From NCBI GenBank assembly GCA_000155435.1, contig DS990261.1:859987-923986 (forward strand): DNA of 64,000 nucleotides, read 5' to 3'. The position numbers and the translations under genes were made by a program. Each line of letters opens with the position of its first letter. Position 1 is the first letter of the stretch. Positions 31,667 through 40,510 of the stretch are shown in pieces. The notes below the pieces were generated by a model. It was not told the DNA's origin. It searched no databases and saw only the letters and a list, made by a program, of their open reading frames with translations. The DNA comes from Clostridiales bacterium 1_7_47FAA. GTDB lineage: Bacteria > Bacillota > Clostridia > Lachnospirales > Lachnospiraceae.

Positions 31667-32473
31667 TTACCTGGCCTCCGATAAGGTGGACAGGACGGCC
31701 TCTATATCCGGTTCATTGGCCTGGTCTGAGACAGCGGCAAGGACGGCGTAGTAGCTGCCCATGCTCCGTACATACAGGTAACCGGACAGGGAACCGGACA
31801 GGGCAGGAGGGAAGTAAAAGCGCAGGAACTCAAGGTTCCCTGCCTGCACTGCTTCAATCCTGCCGCCTTCCTCCAGCGTGTGGGAACCGCCCTGGAACAT
31901 GTTCAGGAAAGCCATGGCCTGGCCCGCGGCATCCCCTTCTTTGTTGGGGGCGTAGAGAAGCATCACGGCGCAGTTTTCATTTTTCATGGACAGCATGTCC
32001 AGGAAGGCGTCCGGGCCTGCAAGCCGTGACAGGGAAGAGGAATCGTAATTAATGAATCCCTGGGGAACGGTAAGGCGGATATTGGACCAGTCATTGACAA
32101 AGGTGGAACCTGTCCAGCGGCCCATCACAGGTGCCTCCCCGGCCTGGGCAGTCATTGCGCCGCTGCGGTCAAAGGTGTAGGGGACATTGTCAATGGTCAT
32201 GGTGGTGTCCGATACCATGGCCCCGTCCGGGCCGAGATAGTACCAGATTCCCTCCTTCTGCTGCCATCCTGTGAGCATGTAGCCGTCCCGGTCAAACAGA
32301 TACCATGTCCCGTCTATCTGTTCCCATGTGTCTGCGGGATAGGACCTGTCCTCCCTTTCATACCAGTATCCGGTGCTGTTAAGCTGCCATCCTGCGGCAA
32401 GGGAAGGGACGGCCCACATGACGGAGAGGGCCAGGGCGCCTGCCAGGGCAGTGATGGATCTGCATATCCTCAT
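31667..32473 (-). CDS. secreted protein with cell-wall-binding repeats
   Basis: 268 residues with a signal peptide (MRICRSITALAGALALSVMW, cleavage near SLAAG). Residues about 28-110 hold choline/cell-wall-binding type repeats: GYWYEREDRSY, GTWYLFDRDGYMLTGWQQ, GIWYYLGPDGAMV, which attach proteins to the envelope. The C-terminal 150 residues (FINYDSSSLSRLAGPDAF...) form an uncharacterised domain. AGGAGG-type site (32,475-32,485 on the minus strand). Convergent with rplT. Probably an extracellular surface protein of unknown role. Confidence 0.82.
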   Translation of the reverse strand: MRICRSITALAGALALSVMWAVPSLAAGWQLNSTGYWYEREDRSYPADTWEQIDGTWYLFDRDGYMLTGWQQKEGIWYYLGPDGAMVSDTTMTIDNVPYTFDRSGAMTAQAGEAPVMGRWTGSTFVNDWSNIRLTVPQGFINYDSSSLSRLAGPDAFLDMLSMKNENCAVMLLYAPNKEGDAAGQAMAFLNMFQGGSHTLEEGGRIEAVQAGNLEFLRFYFPPALSGSLSGYLYVRSMGSYYAVLAAVSDQANEPDIEAVLSTLSEAR

Positions 32474-32607
32474 ATTACTCCTCCTTCTTATTTTATGATA
32501 TGAACATTATATGAAGGGGAATGGGGAAATACAACCTGTACTTATCATATGCGGCATATCATATGTATGGGAGGGAATACCAAGATTACGGATGGGAGGA
32601 AAAGAAC

Positions 32608-33516
32608 ATGAAGAAAGCTTTATTTTATGGAATACTGGCATCGTTTTTCTTTGCCTTTACATTTATACTGAACCGGAGCATGAACCTGGCCGGAGGATAC
32701 TGGCTGTGGTCGGCCTGCCTGCGGTACCTGTTCACCCTTCCCATGATGGCGCTTATGCTTGCGCGGGAGAAGGGGGCTGTGACAGAGGTACTGAAGGCAA
32801 TCAGACACAGGCCTGGAAGCTGGTTTTTGTGGAGCACGGTGGGGTTCGGGCTGTTCTATGCCCCGCTCACCTTTGGCTCCGTGTTCGGGGAGTCCTGGCT
32901 GGCGGCGGCCACCTGGCAGCTGACCATTGTGGCGGGGGTGGTCCTGACACCCCTTTTTGGAAAAAGGATCCCGGTTAAGAACCTGGCCTGGTCCATGTTC
33001 ATCCTGGCCGGTATATTCTTTCTCCAGGTGCCCCACATGGAACAGACGGACGGGAGGACGGTGTTCCTTACCCTGGCCCCCATACTGGTGGCTGCATTTT
33101 CCTATCCCCTGGGGAACCGGAAGATGATGGCGCTGTGCCCGCCGTCCATGACGACCATTGGGCGGGTGGCCGGCATGACGTTCTGCAGCATGCCCTTCTG
33201 GCTTCTGCTGTCCATATTGGCGGCAGTACGCACGGGGATGCCGGGACGTGGACAGGTGCTTCAGTCCGTCTGTGTGGCCCTTTTCTCCGGCGTCATAGCC
33301 ACGGTCCTGTTCTTTAAGGCAACCGATATGGTGAAGCACAATCCAAGGCATCTGGCCGTGATTGAGGCCACCCAGTGCGGGGAAGTGGTATTTACCCTGC
33401 TTGGAGGCATTTTCCTGCTGCATGACGGGGTGCCGGATGCAGTGGGGCTGGCCGGGATTGCCGTGATTGTGGCTGGCATGATTGGCAACAGTTTGGCGGC
33501 CGGCGGGGAGGATTAG
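32608..33516 (+). CDS. EmrE-type multidrug efflux / DMT transporter
   Basis: 302 residues with about ten hydrophobic segments (ALFYGILASFFFAFTFILNR, YLFTLPMMALML and so on) and the tail EATQCGEVVFTLLGGIFLLH, typical of the multidrug-resistance efflux branch of the drug/metabolite transporter superfamily. ATG 32608 is chosen because GGGAGGA lies 8 bases before it; the longer frame from 32521 has no ribosome site. Substrate unknown. Divergent from the secreted protein. Confidence 0.85.
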   Translation: MKKALFYGILASFFFAFTFILNRSMNLAGGYWLWSACLRYLFTLPMMALMLAREKGAVTEVLKAIRHRPGSWFLWSTVGFGLFYAPLTFGSVFGESWLAAATWQLTIVAGVVLTPLFGKRIPVKNLAWSMFILAGIFFLQVPHMEQTDGRTVFLTLAPILVAAFSYPLGNRKMMALCPPSMTTIGRVAGMTFCSMPFWLLLSILAAVRTGMPGRGQVLQSVCVALFSGVIATVLFFKATDMVKHNPRHLAVIEATQCGEVVFTLLGGIFLLHDGVPDAVGLAGIAVIVAGMIGNSLAAGGED

Positions 33517-33554
33517 GTTAGGATTCCGTTAAGAAATGCGTAATAATTATTATT

Positions 33555-33583
33555 TTGCATTAAGCCCTAAACTATGATACACT
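33555..33583 (+). promoter_or_regulatory. promoter of the ABC exporter operon
   Basis: TTGCAT (33555-33560), 17-bp spacer, TACACT (33578-33583), about 45 bp before the ATPase gene, in an AT-rich gap after the efflux gene. Confidence 0.6.
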
Positions 33584-33631
33584 GATTTATGAAGTTACAA
33601 ATTTAACAATAATCAGGAGTGGTTTAAGACA

Positions 33632-34306
33632 ATGCTGGAATTATCGGGTATATGCAAATCCTATCGCAGACAGAACATCCTTGACGGGGTGGAACTCACG
33701 GTCAGACCGGGGGAGTGCGTGGGGATTGTGGGATATAACGGCTGCGGGAAAACCACTCTTTTGTCTATTATTGCAGGCGCATTAAAGGCTGACAAAGGAA
33801 GCATCCTGTTTAACGGGAAGCAGGCGGTGGGCCATCCCCGCGTGTTTGCGGAGGAAGCGGCCTATGTCCCCCAGGAGAATCCCCTGATGGAGGAACTGTC
33901 GGTTAGGGACAACCTGATGTTGTGGTACCGGGGCAGCAGGACAAGGATGGAAGAAGACCTGCGAAGCGGCGCAGCCGCCATGCTGGGAGTGGATAAGATG
34001 TTAAACCGCACGGCCGGCAAGCTTTCCGGAGGCATGAAGAAGCGGGTCAGCATTGCATGCGCCCTGTCCAACCATGCGCCTGTGCTGATTATGGACGAGC
34101 CGGGGGCGGCCCTGGACCTGGAGTGCAAGGAACTGATACGGAATTACCTGCGGGAGTATATGGCAGGGGGCGGCGCCGTGGTGCTGACATCCCATGAACT
34201 GGCTGAACTGGCCATGTGCACGGATATGTATGTGCTGAAGCAATGCCGTTTGACAAAGATCGTTAATGGTTCGTCAGCAGAAGAGCTGATCCGCCAGTTT
34301 CGATAG
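33632..34306 (+). CDS. ABC transporter ATP-binding protein
   Basis: 224-residue ATPase: Walker A GYNGCGKTTLL (about residues 35-45), Q-loop YVPQENPL, signature KLSGGMKKR (about residue 130), Walker B VLIMDEPGAALD and H-loop LTSHEL. One domain, as in drug or polypeptide exporters. It is the first gene of a four-gene operon with two ABC-2-like permease genes and a zinc-ribbon membrane protein. Function as exporter is inferred; the substrate is unknown. Confidence 0.92.
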   Translation: MLELSGICKSYRRQNILDGVELTVRPGECVGIVGYNGCGKTTLLSIIAGALKADKGSILFNGKQAVGHPRVFAEEAAYVPQENPLMEELSVRDNLMLWYRGSRTRMEEDLRSGAAAMLGVDKMLNRTAGKLSGGMKKRVSIACALSNHAPVLIMDEPGAALDLECKELIRNYLREYMAGGGAVVLTSHELAELAMCTDMYVLKQCRLTKIVNGSSAEELIRQFR

Positions 34307-34362
34307 AAATACGAAGGCACATGCCACCCGGCATGGACCTGATGTAAGGGAGGAAAATAAGA

Positions 34363-36324
34363 ATGAAATGCAAAAAATGTGGTGCTGAGTACGGGGAAGA
34401 CGTAAAGTTCTGTACCCAGTGCGGCGCTCCTATGGGAGATGAAGGCCAGGATTCCCAGGCAGGGACAGAGCCTGCCATGGATGCCCAGGCAGATGGGGAA
34501 GCAGAAGCCGGGACAATCAGCGCAGAGGCGCAGGCGCCGGAAGAAGGACAGCCGGAGGCGGTTACTGAGCCTGCTGAAGCGGCCGGGACAGAGCCATCAC
34601 CGGCAGAGCCTGCTGTCAAGGCAGAAGAGCCAAAGGCAGACGGTCCCATGTCGGTTCCGGTACCGGCGTCAGGCGAACCGGAGCCAAACAAGAAGTTCCT
34701 GAAGATCCTGTTCGCGGTCATCGCGGTATTGGCAGTGATTGCCATTGCGGCAGTGGCATACGTGAAGATGAATGCCAAAGACCCCAAGCAGGTGGTAATC
34801 GATGCATTTGAGAAGGTCTATACCGAAGGCCAGGTATTCCCGTCAGAGGAACTGTTCGGCTTTAAGGATTTCTCAAAGGCAGCGCTTAAAGCTGACATGG
34901 AAAGCGGTCTTACCCTTAAGATGGACAGCTGCTCCGACCCGGATGTAAACCAGTTTGCGGGAAGCGGGCTGCGTCTCGAGGGCAGGAGTGACAAGACAAA
35001 TGGCAAATCCTCCTTTAATATGGGTGTGATTTATAATGGGATGGACCTGGCTAACCTGGATGCCTACTACGGTGAGGACACCCTGATGATGGCGGTTCCT
35101 GAACTGAGCGGCAGGGTGTTTACCCTGGACCTGGGAGAAGGCCTTGGGGAGCGCATTAAAAATTCACCTACAGTAGGTCCGCTGCTGGCAGAGAACGGCG
35201 TGGATGTGGACGGACTGGCCGGATACTTTACAGACCTGATTGACGAGGCCGAGAAGGCTGAGGAAGAGGGCAAGGCCCCATTTGATATCGAAGCCCTGCT
35301 TACCCGCTACAGGGAAGGCAGCAATGCACAGGAGAATTTCAAGGCGGCCATGACCGTTGAGAAGGCTGACAAGGGCACCTACACCATGAACGGCGCACAG
35401 GTCAGCTGCCAGGGATACGATGTGACGATCAGCAAGGATTCCATGATTGAATTCCTGCGCACCTCTTCTGATTTCTTCCTTCAGGATGAGACCTTGAAGG
35501 CGGATTACCTGAAACAGCTGGAAGCCACGGTCAGGATGAGCGAGCTGATGGGCAGCGCCATGACCGGCATGGGTTCCATGTCTGCCGAGCAGATGCAGGA
35601 ACAGGCCTACGATGAAGTAAAAGACGCTGTGGATGAGATGATTACATATCTGGACAAGTCCCTGACCGATATCCAGATGACGGTTTATGTGGATAAGGAC
35701 GGTAACCTTGCGGCGTTAGAGGGAAGCACAAACCTGTACGTGGATGATTCGCTTGCGGAAGAAGAGGGCTATGTTGCAGTGACATTTAACCTTACGCTGG
35801 AAGGCGGCGCATACCTGACACAGAACGTAAAGGGCAATATAACACTGGAAGACGCAGACGACACGGTTAAGGTGGACCTGTCAAAGCAGGGAACCTATGA
35901 CGGAAAGATGCTGACCTGCGACCTGTCGGTGGATGTGACTGCACCGGATGCATCTGTTTATAACTTCATGTACACGGGCACCTATGATTCCAATGACGGC
36001 AGCTACCATGCCGCTGTGGAACTTGGAGGCGAGGGTTCCCAGCTCTTTAAGATGTCTGCAACCGGTATTGTGGACCAGATGGAAAAGGGCAAGGCTTACC
36101 ATATGGATATCGATGCCCTGGAGATTGCCGCCATGGATAATTCCATGAACATGGTACTCAGCGGCGAGCTTTACAGCCGTCCGTTAAGCGCTGAGGTAAC
36201 ACCTCTTGATGGCGAGCCGATGGACATACTGTCAGCAACCGAAGAGGACTGGAACAATGTCCTTATGGAAATGGTATTCGGCATCATCGGACTTTCAGGA
36301 CAGCTTGAAGTTCCCATGGGCTGA
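34363..36324 (+). CDS. zinc-ribbon membrane-anchored protein (653 aa)
   Basis: An N-terminal zinc ribbon (MKCKKCGAEYGEDVKFCTQC, two CxxC) is followed by about 80 residues of Ala/Glu/Pro low complexity, a single membrane helix (FLKILFAVIAVLAVIAIAAV, about residues 110-132) and a 500-residue extracytoplasmic domain. The layout (cytoplasmic ribbon, one helix, large outside part) recurs in Clostridia zinc-ribbon proteins of unknown function. It lies between the ATPase and permeases, suggesting it senses or presents the exported substrate (inference). Ribosome site AAGGGAGG. Confidence 0.8.
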   Translation: MKCKKCGAEYGEDVKFCTQCGAPMGDEGQDSQAGTEPAMDAQADGEAEAGTISAEAQAPEEGQPEAVTEPAEAAGTEPSPAEPAVKAEEPKADGPMSVPVPASGEPEPNKKFLKILFAVIAVLAVIAIAAVAYVKMNAKDPKQVVIDAFEKVYTEGQVFPSEELFGFKDFSKAALKADMESGLTLKMDSCSDPDVNQFAGSGLRLEGRSDKTNGKSSFNMGVIYNGMDLANLDAYYGEDTLMMAVPELSGRVFTLDLGEGLGERIKNSPTVGPLLAENGVDVDGLAGYFTDLIDEAEKAEEEGKAPFDIEALLTRYREGSNAQENFKAAMTVEKADKGTYTMNGAQVSCQGYDVTISKDSMIEFLRTSSDFFLQDETLKADYLKQLEATVRMSELMGSAMTGMGSMSAEQMQEQAYDEVKDAVDEMITYLDKSLTDIQMTVYVDKDGNLAALEGSTNLYVDDSLAEEEGYVAVTFNLTLEGGAYLTQNVKGNITLEDADDTVKVDLSKQGTYDGKMLTCDLSVDVTAPDASVYNFMYTGTYDSNDGSYHAAVELGGEGSQLFKMSATGIVDQMEKGKAYHMDIDALEIAAMDNSMNMVLSGELYSRPLSAEVTPLDGEPMDILSATEEDWNNVLMEMVFGIIGLSGQLEVPMG

Positions 36325-36422
36325 TGCCAAAAACGGTAAAACAGGAATAAAACAGGGCCTTTGGTTCATTTCCGTCCGGAGATGGGCCGGGGCCGGATCA
36401 TAACAAAAAGGAATGGGGAAAT

Positions 36423-37610
36423 ATGTCTGCACGTCTGGTTTATCTCAAGCTGGAGTTAAAACGAGCATGTAAAAAGCTTCCCCACATCATTGCAGGGGCA
36501 ATCGTGCTGTTACTATTAGCGGTTACGGTTGCCTTTTTGGCAAGCAGGATGTTGTATGGGGAGCAGGCAGCAGGGAGGATTACCGTGGGGGTAGTGCTTC
36601 CTGAGGGTGATGCCGTGGCACAGAAGGCGGTGGCCATGGTCAGCTCCCTGGAAAGCGTAAAAAGTATCTGTGATTTTGAATATATGGACAAGGAAGAGGG
36701 CATCCGGAAACTGAAGGAAGGGAAGCTTTATGCGGTGATGGAAGTGCCTGAAGGATTTGTGCAGGATATCATGAACGGGACCAACACGCCTGTGCGGATT
36801 GTACTGCCTGGGGGCGCGGGTCTGGAGGGCAGGATATTCAAGGAACTGACGGACGCAGGGGCCAAGACCCTGGGGGCCAGCCAGGCGGGAATCTACGCCG
36901 GGGATGAACTCTGCGTCCTGGAAGGCATGACGGACTCCATCCCTGTCCTGGAGGCGGACCTGAACCGGATTTTCATGGGATACAGCCTGCCAAGGATGGA
37001 CTATTTCAGGAATATGAAGGTGACTGCCACAGGGGATGTGGATACCCTGCATTTCTATGGCATCAGCGCGGCCGTGCTGTTCCTGCTTCTGTGTGCCATT
37101 CCTGTATCGGCATACCTGTCACCGGCCCGTCCCGTGATGAAACAGAAGCTTAAGATACTGGGGATTGGCAATATGACGGTCCTGGGGGTCAGGATACTGG
37201 GCCTGGGCCTGCTTCTGGCCGCGGTTGCACTCCCGGCAGCGGCAGCGGCCGGAGGCGTTGGATTCATTCCATGGGGACTTAAGACCGTGCTGGCTGTGAC
37301 CGCCGTATGCCTGTCGGCTGCTTCCATGATCGTGTTCCTGTATCAGGCTGCGGGAAGCCTGATGGGAGGCGTCATGCTACTGTTTTTGACCGTGACGGCC
37401 ATGCATTTCATGGCAGGCGGATTCCTTCCGCTGGTGTTCCTTCCGGTATCCATCCGGGCAGCGGCCCCGTTCCTGCCGTCCTATATATTCATGGAGGGCA
37501 TGAAGATGGCGGTGACATCTGTCATGGACCCTGTTGTATTTGTCAGGCTGGCGGCTGTCATGGCGGTATGTTTCCTGCTCAGCCTGTGGGTGGAGGTGGG
37601 AAGACGATGA
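36423..37610 (+). CDS. ABC-2 type permease, first subunit
   Basis: 395 residues: one N-terminal helix (IIAGAIVLLLLAVTVAFLAS), a long external domain (residues about 45-210, with EGIRKLKEGKLYAVMEVPEG, a hallmark of YhgE/Pip or ABC-2 membrane proteins), then five or more helices in the C-terminal half. ATG preceded by AATGGGGAAAT. The stop overlaps the next gene by four bases (ATGA), so the two permease subunits are coupled and likely form a heterodimer. Confidence 0.83.
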   Translation: MSARLVYLKLELKRACKKLPHIIAGAIVLLLLAVTVAFLASRMLYGEQAAGRITVGVVLPEGDAVAQKAVAMVSSLESVKSICDFEYMDKEEGIRKLKEGKLYAVMEVPEGFVQDIMNGTNTPVRIVLPGGAGLEGRIFKELTDAGAKTLGASQAGIYAGDELCVLEGMTDSIPVLEADLNRIFMGYSLPRMDYFRNMKVTATGDVDTLHFYGISAAVLFLLLCAIPVSAYLSPARPVMKQKLKILGIGNMTVLGVRILGLGLLLAAVALPAAAAAGGVGFIPWGLKTVLAVTAVCLSAASMIVFLYQAAGSLMGGVMLLFLTVTAMHFMAGGFLPLVFLPVSIRAAAPFLPSYIFMEGMKMAVTSVMDPVVFVRLAAVMAVCFLLSLWVEVGRR

Positions 37611-38710
37611 AAAAGGTCATGATCTGGTTCCTTCTGTCCTGCAAGCGGTATGTGCGCAAGCCCTCTTTCCTGGTCATCCTCCTTCTGCTTCCCCTTGGGA
37701 TCCTGGCGGCAGACAGGAGCCAGGGCCATAAGGAGCAGGAGATTAAGATTGCTGTCAGCGTCCAGGGAGGCGATGGGAATGAACTGGGCCGGCGGCTGGC
37801 AGAAAGCCTTGTGAACCGCAGGCGGGGCGTAGATGCGGGTATGTTCCGTTTTTACGCATGCAGGGATGAGGGACAGGTAAAGGATGAGGTGGCTTCCAGA
37901 CGGGCGGAATGCGGCTATGTGATAACGGAGGGACTCCGGGAAAAACTGGATTCCGGCAAATACAGACGCAGCATCCTTGTTTATTCCGCTCCCTCCACCG
38001 TGGCGGCATCCCTTTCCACGGAAACCGTGTTTGCGGCGCTGATGGAGATTTACGACCGGGATTTACTGACAGCCTATGTGGCGGAGGAAAGCCTGTTTGA
38101 TTCCCTGGGAGCGCCGGGAAGCAGGGACAGGGAACAATCTGCCCTGGAGGCCGGCGCACTGTATGACAAATGGCTTGACAATGGAAGCACCTTCCGGTTT
38201 GAATACAGCTTTCAGGGTCAGGAAGGGGCTGCAGACCTGCCCGGTACGCAGACTCAGGAGACCGTGTTCCCGGTAAGGGGCATGGTTGCTGTTTACGTGT
38301 TCGTGACAGGCCTTTACGGGGCCGTGGTGCTGTGCGGGGATGAGGAGAGAGGGCTGTTCCTGCCCCTTTCCTATGGTTACAGGACGCCCTGCCGCCTTGC
38401 ATCCATGGCGGCTCCCGTGGCCATGGCAGCCGTGTCCGGCCTGCTGGCCTTGTGGGCCAGCAGAAGCCTTGTTGGCCCTGTAAAGGAAATCGTGGCAATG
38501 GCGGTCTACTGTATGGCTGTGACGGCTGTTTCCTGGCTTTTAAAGGTTATCTGCCGCAGGCCCCAGGTCCTGTGCTGCATCATTCCTTTTTTTGTCATCG
38601 GAAGCCTTCTGTTCTGCCCGGTGTTCATTGACGCGGGACGGTATCTGGATGTCCTTGACCAGGTTGGGAAACTATTCCCGCCCTGGTATTACCTCAGGTG
38701 GTTCGGATAA
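37607..38710 (+). CDS. ABC-2 type permease, second subunit
   Basis: ATG 37607 (MKKVMIWFLLSCKRYVRKPS) behind GGAGGTGGG; the longer upstream frame is not used because it lies inside the first permease gene. 367 residues with one N-terminal helix (FLVILLLLPLGILAADRS), an external domain and five C-terminal helices (VPVAMAAVSGLLALWASRSL and others). Same topology as its partner. It ends the operon. Confidence 0.83.
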   Translation: MKKVMIWFLLSCKRYVRKPSFLVILLLLPLGILAADRSQGHKEQEIKIAVSVQGGDGNELGRRLAESLVNRRRGVDAGMFRFYACRDEGQVKDEVASRRAECGYVITEGLREKLDSGKYRRSILVYSAPSTVAASLSTETVFAALMEIYDRDLLTAYVAEESLFDSLGAPGSRDREQSALEAGALYDKWLDNGSTFRFEYSFQGQEGAADLPGTQTQETVFPVRGMVAVYVFVTGLYGAVVLCGDEERGLFLPLSYGYRTPCRLASMAAPVAMAAVSGLLALWASRSLVGPVKEIVAMAVYCMAVTAVSWLLKVICRRPQVLCCIIPFFVIGSLLFCPVFIDAGRYLDVLDQVGKLFPPWYYLRWFG

Positions 38711-38716
38711 TAAACA

Positions 38717-38745
38717 TTGTATTCTGATGTAAAGGCTGGTATAAT
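38717..38745 (+). promoter_or_regulatory. promoter of noncoding transcript candidate
   Basis: TTGTAT (38717-38722), 17-bp spacer, perfect TATAAT (38740-38745). It points into a 210-bp stretch without a credible gene that ends in a terminator. Confidence 0.7.
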
Positions 38746-38751
38746 AAGGGT

Positions 38752-38960
38752 TACGGTAACTATAAAGGAGATGATTCTGTCCGGCGCACTTGATGCTGCA
38801 CAATCAGCAGCATAAGTGGAACGTGGAAACCAAGATGATCAGAACTGCATAAGGGACAAGGCCTGTATCTACAGGTTCTGTTGTCGTACCAGCATGATTA
38901 TCAGGAATTCCGCGTTAATACGATTTAACATTAACTGTGGGATTCTTCCACAGTTTTTTT
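38752..38960 (+). ncRNA. candidate structured noncoding RNA
   Basis: From the predicted start near 38752 to the T-run at 38954-38960. Three hairpins are visible: CACTT(G)ATGCTGC/GCAGCATAAGTG (12 bp with one bulge), GACAA...CCTGTA/TACAGG...TTGTC, and the terminator. The one small frame (MILSGALDAAQSAA) has its ribosome site directly against ATG and is not convincing. It does not match known riboswitch, 6S, SRP, RNase P or tmRNA signatures by eye. It might be a free small RNA or, since the next gene is a methyltransferase 55 bp on, an attenuating leader. Confidence 0.55.
38933..38960 (+). terminator. intrinsic terminator of ncRNA candidate
   Basis: AACTGTGG (38933-38940), loop GATTCTT, CCACAGTT (38948-38955), followed by seven T. 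Strong factor-independent terminator 55 bp before the methyltransferase gene. Confidence 0.88.
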
Positions 38961-39014
38961 AATCCCCATAGTTACCGTAAGCTGCCGTAATCCAAATTGA
39001 AAGGACAGGATATC

Positions 39015-39845
39015 ATGAAGAATTTATTGAAAATGTTAAAAGAAAAACCAGCTTTATATGAGGCCTCGCCTGTGAATATGTGGGATGACCCACATATATC
39101 AAAGCAGATGCTGGCCGCGCATCTGGATGAAGGATTCGATTCCGCAACAAGGAAGATGGATTTTGTAAGGGAATCCGCAGGGTGGATTGCATCCCTGCTT
39201 CCGCCTGAACGTTACAGGAGGCTTCTGGACCTGGGCTGCGGTCCGGGTATTTATGCTGAACTGTTCTGCCATAAGGGGTATGAGGTGACCGGCGTGGACA
39301 TATCGAGGCGCTCCATCGGGTTCGCCCGTGAGTCGGCCGGACAGAAGGGTCTGGCAATCCAATATTGCCGGAAGGACTATACGGCGTCCGGCCTTGGGGG
39401 CTGTTATGACCTGATTACCCTGATATACTGTGATTTTGGCGTGCTGGCCCGGGATACGCGGATGACGCTGCTGGCCCGCATTTACGATTCCCTGGCCCCG
39501 GAAGGCGCATTGCTGTTCGATGTGTTCAAACCGGTAAGATACAGCGGGATGGAAGAAACCAGGGACTGGAAGGTGGAGGAAAATGGTTTCTGGCATGAGA
39601 AACAATACCTGCTGCTCCATTCGTTCTGGCGGTATGATGAGGACAACACATTCCTGAACCAGTATGTGGTTGGGATGGAAGATGGAACCGCCTATTATAA
39701 TATCTGGGAGCATACCTTTACATTTGAAGAGCTGGAACGGGATCTGAGGAAGGCCGGATTTGGCCGGATACAGTTCTACGGCAATGTTGCCGGTAAAAAA
39801 TGTGAAGATGCAGATGATACAATCTGTGTCCTGGCTATGAAGTGA
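39015..39845 (+). CDS. class I SAM-dependent methyltransferase
   Basis: 276 residues from ATG 39015 (MKNLLKMLKEKPALYEASPV), behind GAAAGGACAGG; the TTG at 38997 is not preferred. Motif I LLDLGCGPGIYAEL (about residues 74-87) binds SAM; GYEVTGVDISRRSIGF is motif II with the acidic residue; YDLITLIYCDFGVL is motif III/IV. The acceptor is unknown. A terminator follows. Confidence 0.87.
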   Translation: MKNLLKMLKEKPALYEASPVNMWDDPHISKQMLAAHLDEGFDSATRKMDFVRESAGWIASLLPPERYRRLLDLGCGPGIYAELFCHKGYEVTGVDISRRSIGFARESAGQKGLAIQYCRKDYTASGLGGCYDLITLIYCDFGVLARDTRMTLLARIYDSLAPEGALLFDVFKPVRYSGMEETRDWKVEENGFWHEKQYLLLHSFWRYDEDNTFLNQYVVGMEDGTAYYNIWEHTFTFEELERDLRKAGFGRIQFYGNVAGKKCEDADDTICVLAMK

Positions 39846-39854
39846 CAGTAAACA

Positions 39855-39890
39855 AAAAACCCGGATTCCATGATTGAAATCCGGGTTTTT
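39855..39890. terminator. bidirectional terminator
   Basis: AAAAACCCGGATT (39855-39867) pairs with AATCCGGGTTTTT (39878-39890). The A-run and T-run on opposite sides allow it to end both the methyltransferase transcript and the minus-strand tRNA-Leu transcript. Confidence 0.9.
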
Positions 39891-39898
39891 CCTGCAAG

Positions 39899-39982
39899 TG
39901 CAGAAGAAGGGAGTCGAACCCTCAAGGTATTACTACCACACGGACCTGAACCGTGCGCGTCTGCCAATTCCGCCACTTCTGC
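39899..39982 (-). tRNA. tRNA-Leu (anticodon CAG)
   Basis: On the minus strand GCAGAAG pairs with CTTCTGC as 7-bp acceptor stem with discriminator A; the anticodon loop TTCAGGT gives CAG; the long variable arm of class II tRNA and T-loop GGTTCGACTCC are present. No encoded CCA. Length 84 bases. Confidence 0.95.
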
Positions 39983-40019
39983 GTCTGATGCCAGGCTGTT
40001 GTCTCAGGCAACGAAAGTT

Positions 40020-40048
40020 ATTATAAGATAGGTTGGCCTTTTTGTCAA
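40020..40048 (-). promoter_or_regulatory. promoter of tRNA-Leu(CAG)
   Basis: On the minus strand TTGACA (40043-40048), 17-bp spacer, TATAAT (40020-40025): a perfect consensus promoter about 37 bp before the tRNA. Confidence 0.9.
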
Positions 40049-40137
40049 CACTATTTTCAAAAAAATTTCCTGTGATTACCAAATTTATTGCGCATATAAC
40101 ATACATAAAAAAAATTAGAAAAAATTTCAAAAAATAG

Positions 40138-40166
40138 TTGCCAATTTAAAAACTCTGTGATATACT
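40138..40166 (+). promoter_or_regulatory. promoter of tRNA-Leu(AAG)
   Basis: TTGCCA (40138-40143), 17-bp spacer, TATACT (40161-40166), 12 bp before the tRNA 5' end, preceded by an A-rich tract that may act as UP element. Confidence 0.82.
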
Positions 40167-40178
40167 ATCATTCGTGTT

Positions 40179-40262
40179 GCGGGAGTGCTGGAATTGGCAG
40201 ACAGGCTAGACTAAGGATCTAGTGGTTGTATGATCGTGTGGGTTCAAGTCCCATCTCCCGCA
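40179..40262 (+). tRNA. tRNA-Leu (anticodon AAG)
   Basis: Acceptor stem GCGGGAG/CTCCCGC, discriminator A, anticodon stem CTAGA/TCTAG with loop CTAAGGA (anticodon AAG), long class II variable arm and T-loop GGTTCAAGTCC. 84 bases, no encoded CCA. Divergent from tRNA-Leu(CAG). Confidence 0.95.
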
Positions 40263-40273
40263 CTATTTGTAAG

Positions 40274-40310
40274 AGGAATCTTTGCTGGATTGCAAAGGTT
40301 CCTTTTTTTT
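40274..40310 (+). terminator. terminator of tRNA-Leu(AAG)
   Basis: AGGAATCTTTGC (40274-40285) pairs with GCAAAGGTTCCT (40292-40303, one wobble), loop TGGATT, followed by a T-run. The rest of the gap to 40,510 shows no further gene. Confidence 0.88.
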
Positions 40311-40510
40311 CTGCGCATGTGGTTCCGGACACACCTTGGGACAGGCCCGGGATTTTACAAAATACAGGTGTAATTTGGGATGGGATATGCTAAAATGAAA
40401 ACATGTGGATAAGAACATATGACCTGAGAGTGACAGATCAGACGATGTGTATATAAAACCGGCGGCAGTGTGGGAATCGCTCATGTCCGGTTCCGGTAGA
40501 AGGAGGCATT

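Larger units (their letters stand above)
38751..38980. repeat. 13-bp perfect inverted repeat bracketing the ncRNA
   Basis: TTACGGTAACTAT (38751-38763) and ATAGTTACCGTAA (38968-38980) are exact reverse complements. Each contains the near-palindrome GTTAC-S-GTAA. The right copy lies beyond the terminator. They may be terminal repeats of a MITE-like element of about 230 bp or paired operators. Confidence 0.55.

Noticed and set aside
32620-33423. Long minus-strand open frame under the efflux gene
   Set aside because: Antisense shadow of a GC-rich membrane protein gene: rich in His, Gln, Arg and Pro, without family motif or ribosome site.
37307-37606. Upstream extension of the second ABC permease gene
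   Set aside because: It lies in another frame of the first permease gene; ATG 37607 has a good ribosome site and overlaps the stop as ATGA.
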